64,000 nt of DNA. Source: Haloarchaeobius litoreus (lineage in GTDB: Archaea; Halobacteriota; Halobacteria; Halobacteriales; Natrialbaceae). The stretch lies in contig NZ_JANHJR010000003.1 in NCBI RefSeq assembly GCF_024495425.1, positions 62,001 to 126,000 on the forward strand, in the 5' to 3' direction. Shown piece after piece: positions 49,877 to 61,623 of this stretch. The position numbers were made by a program, and so were the translations under genes. The number at the start of each line of letters is the position of its first letter. The first letter of the stretch is position 1. The notes under the pieces were generated by a model. It made no database searches. It saw only the letters and a program-made list of their open reading frames with translations, and was not told where the DNA came from.

Positions 49877-50794
49877 CTACTCGTACTCGATGGTCGCGGG
49901 CGGCTTGTGGGTCACGTCGTACACCACACGGGAGACGTTGTCGTGGCCGGCGGTGATGCGGGACTGGATGCGCTGGAGGGTGTCCCAGTCGACCTCCTGG
50001 GCGCGGGCGGTCATGCCGTCGCGGGATTCGACGGAGCGGACGGCGACGACCCAGCCGTGGACGCGGTTGTCCCCCTTGACGCCGGTCGCCTTGCCGAGGA
50101 CGGCCGCGAGCGCCTGCCAGGGCTCGTGCTCCGCCAGCTCCTCCTCGACGACGTGGTTCGCCATGCGGGCGACGTCGAGCTTCTCCTCGGTGACCTCGCC
50201 GATGATGCGCACCGCGAGCCCGGGGCCGGGGAACGGCATGCGTTCGGCGACGAGCTCGTCGAGGTCGAGGGCGTGGGCGACCTCGCGCACCTCGTCTTTG
50301 TAGAGGTCCCGCATCGGCTCGACGATGCCCTCGAAGTCGACGACATCCGGGAGCCCGCCGACGTTGTGGTGGGACTTGATGGTGCCCTCGCTCTCGATAC
50401 GGTCGGGGTAGATGGTGCCCTGCACCAGGTAGTCGGCGTCGACCTCGTTGGCGACCGTCTCGAACTCCCTGATGAACCCCTCGCCGATGACGTGGCGCTT
50501 CTCCTCGGGGTCCGTGACGCCGGCCAGCGCGTCGAGGAACCGCTCGCGGGCGTCGACGATGCGGAGCGACTCCATGTAGTCGAACGTCTCGCGGATCTCC
50601 TCGGTCTCGCCCTTGCGCATCAGGCCGGTGTCGACGTAGACCGGGGTCAGCTGGTCGCCGATGGCCTCGTAGGCGAGCGCGGCCGCGGTCGAGGAGTCGA
50701 CACCGCCCGACAGCGCGATGACGGCGTTCGCGTCGCCGACCGCCTCGGATATCTCGGCGACCTTCTCGTCGATGAACTCGTTCACGTTCACCAT
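49877..50794 (-). CDS. guaAB: GMP synthase, ATP-pyrophosphatase subunit (GuaAb)
   Basis: A 305-residue subunit that aminates XMP to GMP. ATP-binding PP-loop is [20 protein letters not shown] near residue 30. [20 protein letters not shown] and [20 protein letters not shown] are GuaA landmarks, followed by [20 protein letters not shown] and the C-terminal dimer strand [17 protein letters not shown]. In archaea the glutaminase half is a separate protein; it is not in this window. The start shares one base with the stop of pyrG, so the two purine/pyrimidine genes are coupled. Confidence 0.95.
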   Translation of the reverse strand: MVNVNEFIDEKVAEISEAVGDANAVIALSGGVDSSTAAALAYEAIGDQLTPVYVDTGLMRKGETEEIRETFDYMESLRIVDARERFLDALAGVTDPEEKRHVIGEGFIREFETVANEVDADYLVQGTIYPDRIESEGTIKSHHNVGGLPDVVDFEGIVEPMRDLYKDEVREVAHALDLDELVAERMPFPGPGLAVRIIGEVTEEKLDVARMANHVVEEELAEHEPWQALAAVLGKATGVKGDNRVHGWVVAVRSVESRDGMTARAQEVDWDTLQRIQSRITAGHDNVSRVVYDVTHKPPATIEYE

Positions 50795-52476
50795 CAGGCG
50801 GTCACCTCCTTGTCGAGGCCGTTGTCCGCACCCTCGACGCCGGCCAGTTCCATAACGGCCTCCAGCAGGCCGACGAACGGCGGGGACGCCCGGCCGGGCC
50901 GGGAGCGGAACTCGGGGTGGAACTGCGTCCCGAGGAAGTACGGGTGGTCCTCGTACTCCAGGATCTCCATCCGGTTGCCCGCGCGGCCGGAGAACACCAG
51001 CGGCGTCTCCGCGAAGTCCTCGAAGTACTCGGGGTTGACCTCGTAGCGGTGGCGGTGGCGCTCCGTGCAGGCCGTCGCGTCGTACACCGCCTCGGCGAGC
51101 GTGCCGGGGGTGATGTCGGTCTGGTGTGCGCCCAGCCGCATCGTCCCACCCATGTCCGAGACCTCGTACTGCTCGGGCAGGATGTCGATGACCGGGTTCG
51201 TCGTGTCCGGGTCCATCTCGGCGCTGTGGGCGTCCTCGTAGCCGAGCACGTCGCGGGCGACCTCGACGACGGCCATCTGGAAGCCGAGACAGAGGCCGAG
51301 GAACGGCACGCCGTGCTCACGGGCGTACTGGATGGCGTGGATCTTCCCCTCGGTGCCACGGGAGCCGAAGCCGCCGGGGACGACGATGCCGTCGGCGGAT
51401 TCGAGCCGTTCGCGGTGGACTCCATCCGAGTCGGCGTTGACCATCTCGTCGGAGTCCACCCAGACGACGTTCACGTCGACGCCCTTCGCGAGCCCGGCGT
51501 GTTTCAGCGACTCGTTGACGCTCATGTAGGCGTCCTCGAGGTCGTACTTCCCGACGAGCGCGATGTCGACCTCGCCCTCGCGCTCGCGGGTGACGAGCTT
51601 GCGCCAGGTGTTGTCGCGCTCGTCCTCGGGCAGCGCCTTCGCGTCGAGGTTGAGCCGGTCCATGACGTAGGCGTCGAGGCCCTCTTCCTCGACCATCAGC
51701 GGGACGTGGTAGATGTCCTCGACGTCCGGGTTCGAGAACACGGCGTCGGTCGGCACGTCACAGAACAGCGCGATCTTCTCCTTCGTCTCGGGTTCGAGGT
51801 GGTCGTCGCAGCGACCGACCAGCACGTCGGGCTGGAGACCGATGCTGCGCAACTCCTTCACCGAGTGCTGGGTGGGCTTGGTCTTCTGCTCGCCGTTCTT
51901 CGAGTACGGCACCAGCGTGACGTGGGTGAGCAGGAAGTCCTCCTCGTCCTCCTCGTGGGCGAACTGCCGCAGCGCCTCCAGGTACGGCATGCCCTCGATG
52001 TCGCCGACGGTGCCCCCGACCTCGACGATGCAGACGTCCGTGCCCTCGGCCGCCTCGCGCACCCGGCGCTTGATGTCGTCCGTGATGTGCGGGATGATCT
52101 GGACCGTCTTGCCCAGGTAGTCGCCCGCGCGCTCCTTCTCGATGACGTGCTTGTACGTCTTGCCCGTCGTGACGTTGTGGTCGAACGTCATGTCCTCGTC
52201 GAGGAACCGCTCGTAGTTCCCCAGGTCGAGGTCGACCTCGCCGCCGTCTTTGAGGACGTACACCTCCCCGTGCTGGTAGGGGTTCATCGTCCCGGCGTCG
52301 ACGTTGAGGTACGGGTCGATCTTGACCGCCGTCACGTCGAACCCGGCGTTCTTCAGTAGTCTGCCTGTGCTCGCGGCCGTGATACCCTTGCCCAGCCCGG
52401 ACATCACGCCGCCTGTAACGAAGATGAATTTGTTCCCGAGTGTGGGGTCGTACCCCGTTTCGGAATCGGTCGGCAT
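50794..52476 (-). CDS. pyrG: CTP synthase
   Basis: A 560-residue enzyme making CTP from UTP and glutamine. The N-terminal synthetase has [20 protein letters not shown] and SFT-like [20 protein letters not shown] near residues 55-75; [11 protein letters not shown] and [20 protein letters not shown] follow. The class I glutaminase uses the Cys in [20 protein letters not shown] near 395 and the His-Glu in [13 protein letters not shown] near 520. A little longer than usual at the C-terminus. ATG 52476. It is followed by guaAB with a 1-base overlap. Confidence 0.96.
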   Translation of the reverse strand: MPTDSETGYDPTLGNKFIFVTGGVMSGLGKGITAASTGRLLKNAGFDVTAVKIDPYLNVDAGTMNPYQHGEVYVLKDGGEVDLDLGNYERFLDEDMTFDHNVTTGKTYKHVIEKERAGDYLGKTVQIIPHITDDIKRRVREAAEGTDVCIVEVGGTVGDIEGMPYLEALRQFAHEEDEEDFLLTHVTLVPYSKNGEQKTKPTQHSVKELRSIGLQPDVLVGRCDDHLEPETKEKIALFCDVPTDAVFSNPDVEDIYHVPLMVEEEGLDAYVMDRLNLDAKALPEDERDNTWRKLVTREREGEVDIALVGKYDLEDAYMSVNESLKHAGLAKGVDVNVVWVDSDEMVNADSDGVHRERLESADGIVVPGGFGSRGTEGKIHAIQYAREHGVPFLGLCLGFQMAVVEVARDVLGYEDAHSAEMDPDTTNPVIDILPEQYEVSDMGGTMRLGAHQTDITPGTLAEAVYDATACTERHRHRYEVNPEYFEDFAETPLVFSGRAGNRMEILEYEDHPYFLGTQFHPEFRSRPGRASPPFVGLLEAVMELAGVEGADNGLDKEVTA

Positions 52477-52602
52477 ACCGATGGTGCGCGGGGCCGGATG
52501 AAAACGATTTCGGAGGGCGGCCAGCCTTGCGAGGGAGTGTCGTTGCGACGGTATGTCACGTCGCCGTCAGCCTTTCCCGTGCCGCGACGGAACCGACGGG
52601 CA

Positions 52603-53106
52603 ATGACGGGTTCGCCCACCGTTCGAGAGGCCACGACCGACGACGCCCGCGCAGTCCAGCGCGTCGCCGACGCCGCCTGTCACGCCGTCTACGACGACAT
52701 CCTCGGTCCCGAGGAAGTGGACGAGGTCGTCGCGAGCTGGTACGATCCGGAACGACTCGTCCACGACGACGTCGAGCCCGACGAGCGCCCGTTCTTCGTC
52801 ACCGCAGTCGACGACGACGTCGTCGGGTACGTCGAGGGAGTTCCGGACGACGAGGACGATGTGGCCGACCTCTACCGTATCTACGTCCACCCGGACCACT
52901 GGGGTGCGGGGCTCGGCCGGGCACTGCTGGACCGACTGGAACGGGCGTTCCGTGACCGCGGCTTCGAGCGGCTCCGCGTCTCGGTGTTCGCCGAGAACGA
53001 CGTCGGCGTCCGGTTCTACGAGTCGGTCGGTTTCGACGACCGTCGGACGACCACCGACGAGCGGTTCGGAACCGAACGATACGTGTACGAGAAGCGACTC
53101 GACTGA
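52603..53106 (+). CDS. GNAT-family N-acetyltransferase (RimI-like)
   Basis: A 167-residue acetyltransferase. VREATTDDARAVQRVADAAC starts the fold, DLYRIYVHPDHWGAGLGRAL near 85-105 has the acetyl-CoA loop (G-A-G-L-G), and NDVGVRFYESVGFDDRRTTT ends it. The strongly acidic surface segment (EPDERPFFVTAVDDDVVGYV) is normal for halophiles. ATG 52603 has the family's first strand after six residues. It is the second GNAT of this window after that at 49227. Confidence 0.9.
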   Translation: MTGSPTVREATTDDARAVQRVADAACHAVYDDILGPEEVDEVVASWYDPERLVHDDVEPDERPFFVTAVDDDVVGYVEGVPDDEDDVADLYRIYVHPDHWGAGLGRALLDRLERAFRDRGFERLRVSVFAENDVGVRFYESVGFDDRRTTTDERFGTERYVYEKRLD

Positions 53107-53129
53107 GCGTCCAGCGCGTCCGATACGTC

Positions 53130-53894
53130 ATGGCCGGCCAGGACCATCCGTTCGACCCGACGCACACCCTCGTCATCACGACGAGTGGCGACGCAACCGC
53201 CGAGGCGAGTGCGACGGCGGCCGCGGTCGGGGCGGTGCTGGACCACGCCGACGCCGTCACGCTGCATCTCGACCCCGGGGCGCTCGCGTCGGACCACCCC
53301 GAACTCGCCGAACAGCTCCGGGCCGCGACCGAGCAGGTCGACGATGGCGTCCTCCGTGCGCCCGTCGACCGCGTCCGCGAACCCCTCGCCGCCCTCCTCA
53401 ACCTGACCGACGTCCACCGGTTCGTCACGCTCGAACGGCTGGACGCGTCCCGGGACGGACGGCAGCTCCTGCACTACGTTCCGGACCACACGACGTTCAC
53501 GGTGGACGCCACGGCGGCGGAGGGCGTCGTCGACTCCGTCTCGTGTGCCGTCGCCGACGAGCACGCAGGGCTGCTCCCGGCCGGGACGCTCGCGGCCTGG
53601 GACGCGGACGGCACCCACTACGAACTCACGCCGCCGTCGCTCTGTGTCGACGGCTCGACCTGCTTCGGTCTCGGCGCGCTCGACGGGATCGCGTTCGACG
53701 ACGGGGGCCGCGCCATCCGGCTGACGTGGGCCACCGGTGACGGGCTGCTCGCGACCGTCGGTACACTCCTGGGCCCGAACCGGCCCGAGCGGTTCGAGTT
53801 CGACTCGCCGAACCGGTACGCGGACGTCGCAGGAGCGTTCGAGACCGTCGCTGACGCGCTCGGGCTGGAGCTGGAGAAGACGGGACGGCGGTGA
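53130..53894 (+). CDS. Haloarchaeal hypothetical protein
   Basis: A 254-residue soluble protein. Strands and helices alternate: HTLVITTSGDATAEASATAA near residue 12, LRAATEQVDDGVLRAPVDRV, RFVTLERLDASRDGRQLLHY, and a Cys-bearing stretch TPPSLCVDGSTCFGLGALDG near 175 that is the only paired Cys. The protein lacks any catalytic motif I can name. It follows the GNAT gene by 23 bases and is probably cotranscribed. The convergent ABC ATPase gene ends 13 bases away. Confidence 0.7.
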   Translation: MAGQDHPFDPTHTLVITTSGDATAEASATAAAVGAVLDHADAVTLHLDPGALASDHPELAEQLRAATEQVDDGVLRAPVDRVREPLAALLNLTDVHRFVTLERLDASRDGRQLLHYVPDHTTFTVDATAAEGVVDSVSCAVADEHAGLLPAGTLAAWDADGTHYELTPPSLCVDGSTCFGLGALDGIAFDDGGRAIRLTWATGDGLLATVGTLLGPNRPERFEFDSPNRYADVAGAFETVADALGLELEKTGRR

Positions 53895-53907
53895 CCGAGA
53901 GCCGCAC

Positions 53908-55001
53908 TCAGTCGCTGGAGTCGGCGATACCGCCACCGACCGAAGCGTCCTCGCTCGCGTGCGGGAGCGGCTCGCTCTCCCAGTACTCGTGGGTCTCGTC
54001 GACCCGGAAGCAGGCCGCCTCGTGCCGCTTGCCGGTGTCGTAGTCCGGTGGCAGCTCCTGCGTGCACGCGTCACGAGCGTGCGGGCACCGGGTGTGGAAC
54101 CGGCAGCCCGGCGGCGGGTTCCGCGGCGAGGGCACGTCGCCCTCCAGGGTCCCGCCCCGGCGGCCGTACTCGTCGGTCGATGCCCGCGGGACGCTGTCCA
54201 GCAGTGCCTGCGTGTAGGGGTGCTGGGGGTTCTCGAAGATCTGGTCGACCGGCCCCGTCTCGACGATCTTCCCGAGGTACATCACCGCCACGCGGTCGGA
54301 GATGTGCCGGACGACGCTCAGGTCGTGGGCGACGAACAGGTACGTCAGCCCGAACTCCTCCTGCAGGTCCTCCAGCAGGTTGAGCACCTGCGCCTGCACG
54401 CTCACGTCGAGCGCCGACACCGGCTCGTCGAGCACGATGAACTCGGGGTCGAGCGCGAGCGCCCGGGCGATGCCGATGCGCTGGCGCTGTCCGCCGGAGA
54501 ACTCGTGCGGATAGCGGTCGACGTGTCGCGCCGACAGTCCCACGCGTTCGAGCAGCTCCTTCGCCCGCTCGTTGCGCTCGTCGCTGCCGGCCAGCCCGTG
54601 GATGCGCAGGCCCTCGGTGACGATCTCACCGACGGTCATACGCGGGTCCAGGCTGGAGAACGGGTCCTGGAAGACGATCTGGGCGTCCTGCCGGAACTCC
54701 TTCCGCTCCGCTGCGGTCATCCTGAACACGTCCCTGCCGTCGAAGCGGACCGAGCCGCCGGTCGCCTCGCGCAGGCCAAGCAACGTCTCGCTGGTCGTCG
54801 ACTTGCCACAGCCGGACTCGCCGACGAGTCCGAGCGTCTCCCCCTGCTGCACCTCGAAGGAGACGCCGTCGACCGCACGGACCGCCGTCGGCTCCCTGCC
54901 GAGCACGCGGTCGAACAGCGTATCGTTCTCGTAGTAGTACTTCTCCAGGTCCTCGACCTGGAGGATGGGTCCGCCGGTCGTCTCGTCGAAGCCCTCACTG
55001 C

Positions 55002-55005
<4 letters not shown>
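53908..55005 (-). CDS. Peptide/nickel ABC transporter ATP-binding protein (DppF/OppF)
   Basis: A 365-residue ATPase, last gene of the operon. Walker A is [20 protein letters not shown] near residue 57, the signature is [20 protein letters not shown] near 170, and Walker B is [20 protein letters not shown] near 190. The C-terminal oligopeptide-transporter tail carries [20 protein letters not shown], the Cys-rich segment that in such subunits can hold an iron-sulfur cluster. It pairs with the other ATPase to power import. Its start overlaps the stop of the dppD-like gene by 4 bases. Confidence 0.93.
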
Positions 55006-56197
<1,192 letters not shown>

Positions 56198-56201
<4 letters not shown>

Positions 56202-57265
56202 ACGCCACCCTCCCCCCCGAGACCGGGGTCGAGGGCGTCTCTGAGCCAGTCACCGACGAGGTTCAACCCGATGACGGTGATGACGATGGCCAGCCCCGGC
56301 ATGGCGGAGATCCACCAGGCCGTCGACTGGTACTGCCTGCCGAGGGCGATGTCGAAGCCCCAGGAGATGTTCGCCGAGGAGAACCCGAGGAACGACAGCG
56401 CGCTCTCCAGCAGGATGATGGCGGCGATCTGGATGGTCCCGAGCACGAGTATCGGCGTGATAGCGTTCGGGAGCACGTGCCGGAACATGATGGTCGCGTC
56501 GTTCGCGCCGAGGGCGCGGGCCGCCTTCACGTAGGACTCCTCGCGGAGGCTCAGCGCCTCGCCACGGGCGACGCGGGCGAACCACACCCAGTTGACGAGC
56601 GCGACGACCACGATGATGGTCCCCGGCAACACCGTACTCTCGGGCATCCCCGTCGGCAGGCCGACGGCCGACCGGAACGCTTCGGCGAGCCCGGTCTGGA
56701 CGAACGGGTCCGGGACGGACCGTTCGAGCGCATCGCCGAGCACGCCGATGAGCGCGATGGCCAGCACGATAGACGGGAACGCGAGCATCACGTCGGCGCT
56801 GCGCATCAGCACGTCGTCGACCTTCCCACGGTAGTAGCCCGCGATGAGGCCGACGCTGACGCCGGCAAGCATCGCGAGCCCCGTCCCGAGGAGGCCGACG
56901 AGCAGCGACACCCGCGCCCCGTATATCAGCCGGGAGAGGATGTCGCGACCGTTCCCGTCGGTCCCGAGCGGATGGTCCCACGTCGCGTTCTCGTAGACGG
57001 TCCGGTTCTCCGTGACGAGCTGACCGTCCTCGAAGACGACGCTCCCGTTCTCCTGAACCGGGACCTCCTGCGTCGTCGCCTTCTCGAAGCCGATGGGCGG
57101 CTTGCGTGACTCGTTCAGGTTCTGCTTGCCCGGCTTGTCGGGTGCGACGAACGGCGCGAAGATCGCCGCCAGCAGCACGACGACGACGACGACGATGCCG
57201 ACCTTGGCGAGGGCGTTCCGGTTCAGTCCGCGCTTCAAACTGCGGAGTGTACGTGGCGATATCAT
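56198..57265 (-). CDS. Peptide/nickel ABC transporter permease (DppC/OppC)
   Basis: A 355-residue permease. Helix 1 (VGIVVVVVVLLAAIFAPFVA) is followed by a large outer loop of about 60 residues that carries the DppC-typical HPLGTDGNGRDILSRLIYGA near 92. The inner EAA loop reads YVKAARALGANDATIMFRHV near 235, and FLGFSSANISWGFDIALGR follows. Six helices in all. Forms the membrane channel with the next protein. The stop overlaps the dppD-like start by 4 bases, and the start shares one base with the dppB-like stop. Confidence 0.93.
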
Positions 57266-58314
57266 CAGTCGAATCCCACCCGTGGGTTCACGAAGGTGTA
57301 CAGCGTGTCGACGACGATGTTCACGACGACGAAGCCGACGGAGATGACGATGAGCGAGCCCTGTACCATCGGCCAGTCACGCGAGTTGATGCTGTTGATG
57401 AGCACCTGCCCCAGACCGGGCCAGTCGAAGACGAACTCCGTGATGACCGCACCGCCGATGAGCGTGCCGAGCTGGAGCCCGACGACCGTGATGATGGGGA
57501 TGAGCGTGTTCCGGAGCACGTGCTTGTAGCGCACGAGCGACTCCGGCAGCCCCTTCGCCCGCGAGGCGCGGACGTACGTCTTGCCGAGCTCGTCGAGCAT
57601 CCCGCTCCGGGTCAGTCGCGTGATGAGCGCCGTGAAGTACGTCCCGAGCGTCACCGCCGGGAGTGTGATGTACCACAGCCAGGTCAGGAAACCGTCGCCA
57701 GCAGCCCCGAGCTGTCCCGCCACCAGCAGGTCGACGACACCGGGGATGCCGATGGCGCGCTGGCTCGTCGGGAACAGGTTCAACTGCACCGACAGGACGA
57801 TGATGAGCATCACGCCGAGCCAGAAGTTGGGGGTGCTGATGCCGGCGAGCGAGAACAGCGTCGCCCCGTAGTCCGGGGCGGAGTGCCGGTTCGTCGCGCT
57901 GATGACCCCCAGGGGGATGGCGATGACGACGGCCACGATGGTTGCCATGATGGCGAGTTCGAGCGTCGCCGGGAGGCTACGGGCGACCCGGTCGACGACC
58001 GGTGTCTGAGACGTGAGCGACAGTCCGAGACCGAAGTCACCACCGGGGCGACCGGTCGCGAGCCGGTACAGCCCCAGCGGGGTTTCGACGGCCATCCCGC
58101 TGATGAACTCCCAGTACTGCACGTACAGGGGCTCGTCGAGTCCGAGGTCGGCGACGACCTGCCGTCGTACCTCGGGGGCGACATCGGGTGGCAACAGCAC
58201 GTTCGCCGGGTCACCGGGCGCGATGACGCGCAGGCCGAACACGACAGTGATCACTCCCCAGACCACGAACACGCCCTGCAGTAGTCGCTTTATCAAAAAC
58301 CGGGCGAGAGACAT
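57265..58314 (-). CDS. Peptide/nickel ABC transporter permease (DppB/OppB)
   Basis: A 349-residue permease. The N-terminal FLIKRLLQGVFVVWGVITVV is the family start. DPANVLLPPDVAPEVRRQVV and LGLDEPLYVQYWEFI mark the typical outer loop, and the EAA loop is YVRASRAKGLPESLVRYKHV near 240. It has six helices and forms the second half of the channel. It lies 6 bases after the stop of the binding protein gene. Confidence 0.93.
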   Translation of the reverse strand: MSLARFLIKRLLQGVFVVWGVITVVFGLRVIAPGDPANVLLPPDVAPEVRRQVVADLGLDEPLYVQYWEFISGMAVETPLGLYRLATGRPGGDFGLGLSLTSQTPVVDRVARSLPATLELAIMATIVAVVIAIPLGVISATNRHSAPDYGATLFSLAGISTPNFWLGVMLIIVLSVQLNLFPTSQRAIGIPGVVDLLVAGQLGAAGDGFLTWLWYITLPAVTLGTYFTALITRLTRSGMLDELGKTYVRASRAKGLPESLVRYKHVLRNTLIPIITVVGLQLGTLIGGAVITEFVFDWPGLGQVLINSINSRDWPMVQGSLIVISVGFVVVNIVVDTLYTFVNPRVGFD

Positions 58315-58320
58315 GAGAGC

Positions 58321-59964
58321 TTACGCCTGGCTCATCGCGTACGCGTCGATACGCTCGTCGGAGCGGGGTTCCCACGAGACGCGGCTGCTGACGCCGTAGA
58401 CGCTGAACTGCTGGTTGAGGAAGATCCAGGGTGCCTCCTCGTGGGCGAGTGCGTTGGCCTCCTGCAGCGCGGAGATGCGCTCGTCGCCGGTGCTGTTGCC
58501 GGCCGTCTCCAGCAGCGAGTCGAACTCCTCGTTGCTCCAGCTCGTGAGCGCGCCGTTGGTCGAGAGCAGCGCAGTCATGACGAGCGCGCCCTCGAACGTC
58601 GCCTCGCCCCAGCCGATGAGGTACCACGGCGGCTTGTCCTCGATGTTGCCGGTCAGGAGTTCGTCGACGAGCGAGCCGAAGTCGCGCTGGTTCACCGTCG
58701 CGGTGACGTTCGGCAGTTCGTCGATGTAGCCCGCGACCGCCTGGGCGATCTCGAGGTCCTTCAGGTAGCGCCCGACGGGCGTGTTGAGTTCGATCTCGAC
58801 GCCGGCGTGGCCGGACTCGTCGACGAGCCGTTCGGCCTCGTCGGGGTCGTACGAGTACGGGTCCACGTCCGGGTTGTGGCCGACGAACTCGGGCAGGGTC
58901 GGCTGGCCCGTCTGGGCACCGAAGCCGCCGAGGACGTTCGAGACGATGCTCTCCAGGTCGATGGCGTAGTTCATCGCCTGGCGGAACTGCTGGGAGGAGA
59001 ACGGCTCGACGTCGTAGCGCATCGCGTTGTAGATGATGCGCGTACTCGGTGCTGCGGCGACGCTCCCGGCGTCGCTGTTGTTGATGCGGTTGACCTCCTG
59101 TGGCGGGACGTTGACGATGATGTCGGTCTCGCCCTGGAGCAGCTGGTTGACACGGGTGCTCGATTCGGCCGCCGCGGTGAACGTGAGCTCGGACACCTCG
59201 GCCGGGTCGTCCCAGTACTCCTCGTACCGGGTCAGGACGACCTGCTCGTCCTGCGTGTAGCTGTCGAGCTGGAACGCGCCGGTACCGTTCATGTCCTGTC
59301 CGATCTCGGACTTCGAGCGGTCCTCTACCCACGACTGCTGCATGATGTCGCAGTAGGTCGCGAACTCGGAGAACACGATGGGGTTGAGCCCGTCGAGCGT
59401 CACGCGGACCGTCGTGTCGTCGGGTGCGCTCGCACCGGAGACCCCCGCGAGCTGGTCGCTCTGGGGGCTCGCGAACCCGGTGTCAGGGTCGACGATGCGG
59501 TTGATGCTGTACGCGGCGTCGCCCGCGACGAACGTGTCGCCGTTGTGGAACGTCACGTCCTCTCGGACCTGGAACTCCGCGGCCTCCTCGCCGTCGACGC
59601 GCGACCAGTCGGTCGCCAGTGCGGGCTGTACCGCCCCCGCCGCGTCGCGGGTGATGAGCCCCTCGTACGCGTGGAGCATCACCACGTCGGTCGGCGTCTC
59701 GCGGTGGTCGTGCGGGTCGAGTCCGGAGGGCATGTTGCCCTGCGTGACGGTCACCGGGAAGTCCGGCAGCTCCTCGCCGCCGTCGTCGGTCTCGGTATCG
59801 TCACCGCCACCACCGCCGTCGGTCCCCTCCGTCTCGGTGTCCGCCGGGGTGTCGGTCCCGTCACCGTCGCCCCCACCACCGAGGCAACCAGCGAGGGATG
59901 CCGTGACCGCTGCTCCGCCTGCGTACTTCAGAAAGCCACGTCGGTCAGTACCATTCTCTGGCAT
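58321..59964 (-). CDS. Peptide/nickel ABC transporter substrate-binding lipoprotein (DppA-like)
   Basis: A 547-residue Tat lipoprotein: DRRGFLKYAGGAAVTASLAGC supplies the signal and lipobox, then a 45-residue Gly/Asp/Thr linker, then a family 5 extracellular solute-binding domain. Its landmarks are DVVMLHAYEGLITRDAAGAV near residue 98, EFQVREDVTFHNGDTFVAGD near 140 and NAMRYDVEPFSSQQFRQAMN. It captures peptides, dipeptides or another small ligand for the operon. First gene of the transcription unit. TATA TTTATAA at 59988-59994 is 24-30 bases before ATG 59964, so the operon message is leaderless. Confidence 0.93.
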   Translation of the reverse strand: MPENGTDRRGFLKYAGGAAVTASLAGCLGGGGDGDGTDTPADTETEGTDGGGGGDDTETDDGGEELPDFPVTVTQGNMPSGLDPHDHRETPTDVVMLHAYEGLITRDAAGAVQPALATDWSRVDGEEAAEFQVREDVTFHNGDTFVAGDAAYSINRIVDPDTGFASPQSDQLAGVSGASAPDDTTVRVTLDGLNPIVFSEFATYCDIMQQSWVEDRSKSEIGQDMNGTGAFQLDSYTQDEQVVLTRYEEYWDDPAEVSELTFTAAAESSTRVNQLLQGETDIIVNVPPQEVNRINNSDAGSVAAAPSTRIIYNAMRYDVEPFSSQQFRQAMNYAIDLESIVSNVLGGFGAQTGQPTLPEFVGHNPDVDPYSYDPDEAERLVDESGHAGVEIELNTPVGRYLKDLEIAQAVAGYIDELPNVTATVNQRDFGSLVDELLTGNIEDKPPWYLIGWGEATFEGALVMTALLSTNGALTSWSNEEFDSLLETAGNSTGDERISALQEANALAHEEAPWIFLNQQFSVYGVSSRVSWEPRSDERIDAYAMSQA

Positions 59965-59987
59965 GCATCGTACTACCAAATACCACC

Positions 59988-59994
59988 TTATAAA
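59988..59994 (-). promoter_or_regulatory. TATA box of the peptide ABC operon
   Basis: Minus-strand TTTATAA, exactly 24-30 bases before ATG 59964; it is a near-ideal haloarchaeal TATA element. Confidence 0.7.
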
Positions 59995-60094
59995 TCCACC
60001 CTTGCGAACGGTTATCTCGGAGGGTGAACGGAACCGACCCGTCCCTCGACCAGCAGGTGTCCGTCGCGCACGACGGCTCGCTCGATAGAAGCAG

Positions 60095-60101
60095 TTAAAT
60101 A
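60095..60101 (+). promoter_or_regulatory. TATA box of the aspartoacylase-like gene
   Basis: TTAAATA, 26-32 bases before ATG 60127. Confidence 0.6.
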
Positions 60102-60126
60102 CGGACGTTCGGAGAGTGTACCACCA

Positions 60127-60915
60127 ATGCGGGTCCACACACTCGGGGACGGCGAGCCGGCGCTCGCCGTCGTCGTCGGTCAGCACGGTGACGAGCCCTG
60201 CGGCGAGCGCGCCATGGAGCGCCTCCTCGCGGACGACGACCTCGAACTCACCGGTGCGGTCACGTTCGTCGTGGGGAACGAGCGCGCCGCCGAGCTCGAA
60301 CAGCGGTTCGTCGACGAGGACCTCAACCGTGCGTATCCCGGCGACCCCGATGCGGCGTCGCACGAGGCCCGACTGGCCAGCGAACTGCTCGACGAGCTGG
60401 ACGACCTCGTCGTGCTCGACCTCCACTCGACCGTCTCGACCGACGAGCCGTTCGCGCTCTACCAGCGCCTCACCCCCCGGTCGCGGGAGCTCATCGAACG
60501 CACCGGGCTCGACCGCGCCGTCGACATCCGTACCGAGCCCGGCGGCCTGACCAACCACGTCGACGGCGTCGCGGTCGAGTGCGGCTACAAGGGCAGCGAG
60601 GCCGCCGTCGACAACGCCGAGCGGGTCGTCAGGAACGTGCTCGCGGCCTACGGCGTCGTGGAGGGCGAGGCCGCCGTCAGCGATCCGACCGTCTTCGAGG
60701 TGACCGAGCGCGTCGACGGCGCGGGCTACGAGTTCCTCGGCGAGAACTTCGTCGTGGTGCCCGCGGGCGAGCCGTTCGCCCGCCGCGGCGAGGAGGAGCT
60801 CACCTTCGACGAGCCGTTCTACCCGGTGCTGATGTCGACCGACGGCTACGACGAGAGCGTCGGCTTCGCGGCGCAGCTTCGGGGTCCGCTCTCGACCGTC
60901 GACGACGACGAGTAG
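60127..60915 (+). CDS. Succinylglutamate desuccinylase/aspartoacylase-family protein
   Basis: A 262-residue zinc hydrolase. The metal motif HGDEPCGERAMERLLADDDL near residue 20 (H-G-x-E) and LVVLDLHSTVSTDEPFALYQ near 100 (the second His) match the family, along with VGNERAAELEQRFVDEDLNR and AYPGD. It frees an acyl or amino acid from an N-acyl substrate. It is shorter than canonical desuccinylases, so the C-terminal beta-domain is trimmed. It is divergent from the peptide ABC operon, so a role downstream of peptide uptake is possible. Confidence 0.9.
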   Translation: MRVHTLGDGEPALAVVVGQHGDEPCGERAMERLLADDDLELTGAVTFVVGNERAAELEQRFVDEDLNRAYPGDPDAASHEARLASELLDELDDLVVLDLHSTVSTDEPFALYQRLTPRSRELIERTGLDRAVDIRTEPGGLTNHVDGVAVECGYKGSEAAVDNAERVVRNVLAAYGVVEGEAAVSDPTVFEVTERVDGAGYEFLGENFVVVPAGEPFARRGEEELTFDEPFYPVLMSTDGYDESVGFAAQLRGPLSTVDDDE

Positions 60916-60917
60916 TC

Positions 60918-61250
60918 CTATTTCCCGCCGAACACCGTCTCGCGGTCGATGCTGAACTCCAGGCCGCTGGTGCCGACCTCGCGCTCGGCCGGCACGGTCT
61001 CGCCCACAAGTTCGTCCAGCTCGTTCGGCCCGACGTCCATCGCGTCGAGGAACGACTGGAGCTCGCAGTTCGCGCCCCACACCGGCGGCTTCGTGAACTC
61101 GTCGACGAACTCGTTGCCCGAGGGGAGCCCGAGCGTCACCGCGACCGTCGCGTTCGTCTCCGTCACGTCGACGATGGGGACCGAGTCCAGGTCCGACCCT
61201 GCCTGCACGTCGGCGAGCTCGTCGACCGCGTCGTCGATGTCACCTGTCAT
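60918..61250 (-). CDS. Haloarchaeal small soluble protein, function unknown
   Basis: A 110-residue acidic protein. VPIVDVTETNATVAVTLGLP, EFTKPPVWGANCELQSFLDA and DELVGETVPAEREVGTSGLE are its main blocks. There is one Cys, so no cluster or zinc pair. ATG 61250. It converges with the aspartoacylase-like gene, with stops two bases apart. I do not recognise the family. Confidence 0.68.
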   Translation of the reverse strand: MTGDIDDAVDELADVQAGSDLDSVPIVDVTETNATVAVTLGLPSGNEFVDEFTKPPVWGANCELQSFLDAMDVGPNELDELVGETVPAEREVGTSGLEFSIDRETVFGGK

Positions 61251-61314
61251 GGGGTAAATTCCGAGGCCGCAGCTCCTAATCGTTGCGTTACGGCGCGTCG
61301 ACTGGTCGACACGT

Positions 61315-61587
61315 TCAGGTGCTGTATCTGGCGATCGCCCAGCCCACGAGCAGGCAGCCGAGGCCGCCGACCGCGAGCCGGAGGTCGACGGTGACCGCGT
61401 ACCTGCCACAGTCGGCGATCTGGAGCATCACGCCGTCCAGCGCGACCGAGACGCCCCACGTCGAGAGCGCGTGGTCGCGACAGCCCATCCCCGGTGCGAA
61501 GAGGGCGTAGAAGGCGACGACGCCACCGACGAGGGCGAGCGACATCCCGAGTTCCGGCAGCCAGCGACGGGCCGTCGACGTGCTCAT
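61315..61587 (-). CDS. Small membrane protein with two or three helices
   Basis: A 90-residue protein with LGMSLALVGGVVAFYALFAP, MGCRDHALSTWGVSVALDG and LAVGGLGCLLVGWAIARY. It has three Cys (GCRD, ADCGRY, LGCL), which might form a metal or disulfide site near the outer face. No family known. The next gene upstream is a similar small membrane protein 36 bases away. Confidence 0.65.
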   Translation of the reverse strand: MSTSTARRWLPELGMSLALVGGVVAFYALFAPGMGCRDHALSTWGVSVALDGVMLQIADCGRYAVTVDLRLAVGGLGCLLVGWAIARYST

Positions 61588-61623
61588 CGGGCGTGGGTTC
61601 TCGGGCGGCGGTCAAATGTGTTG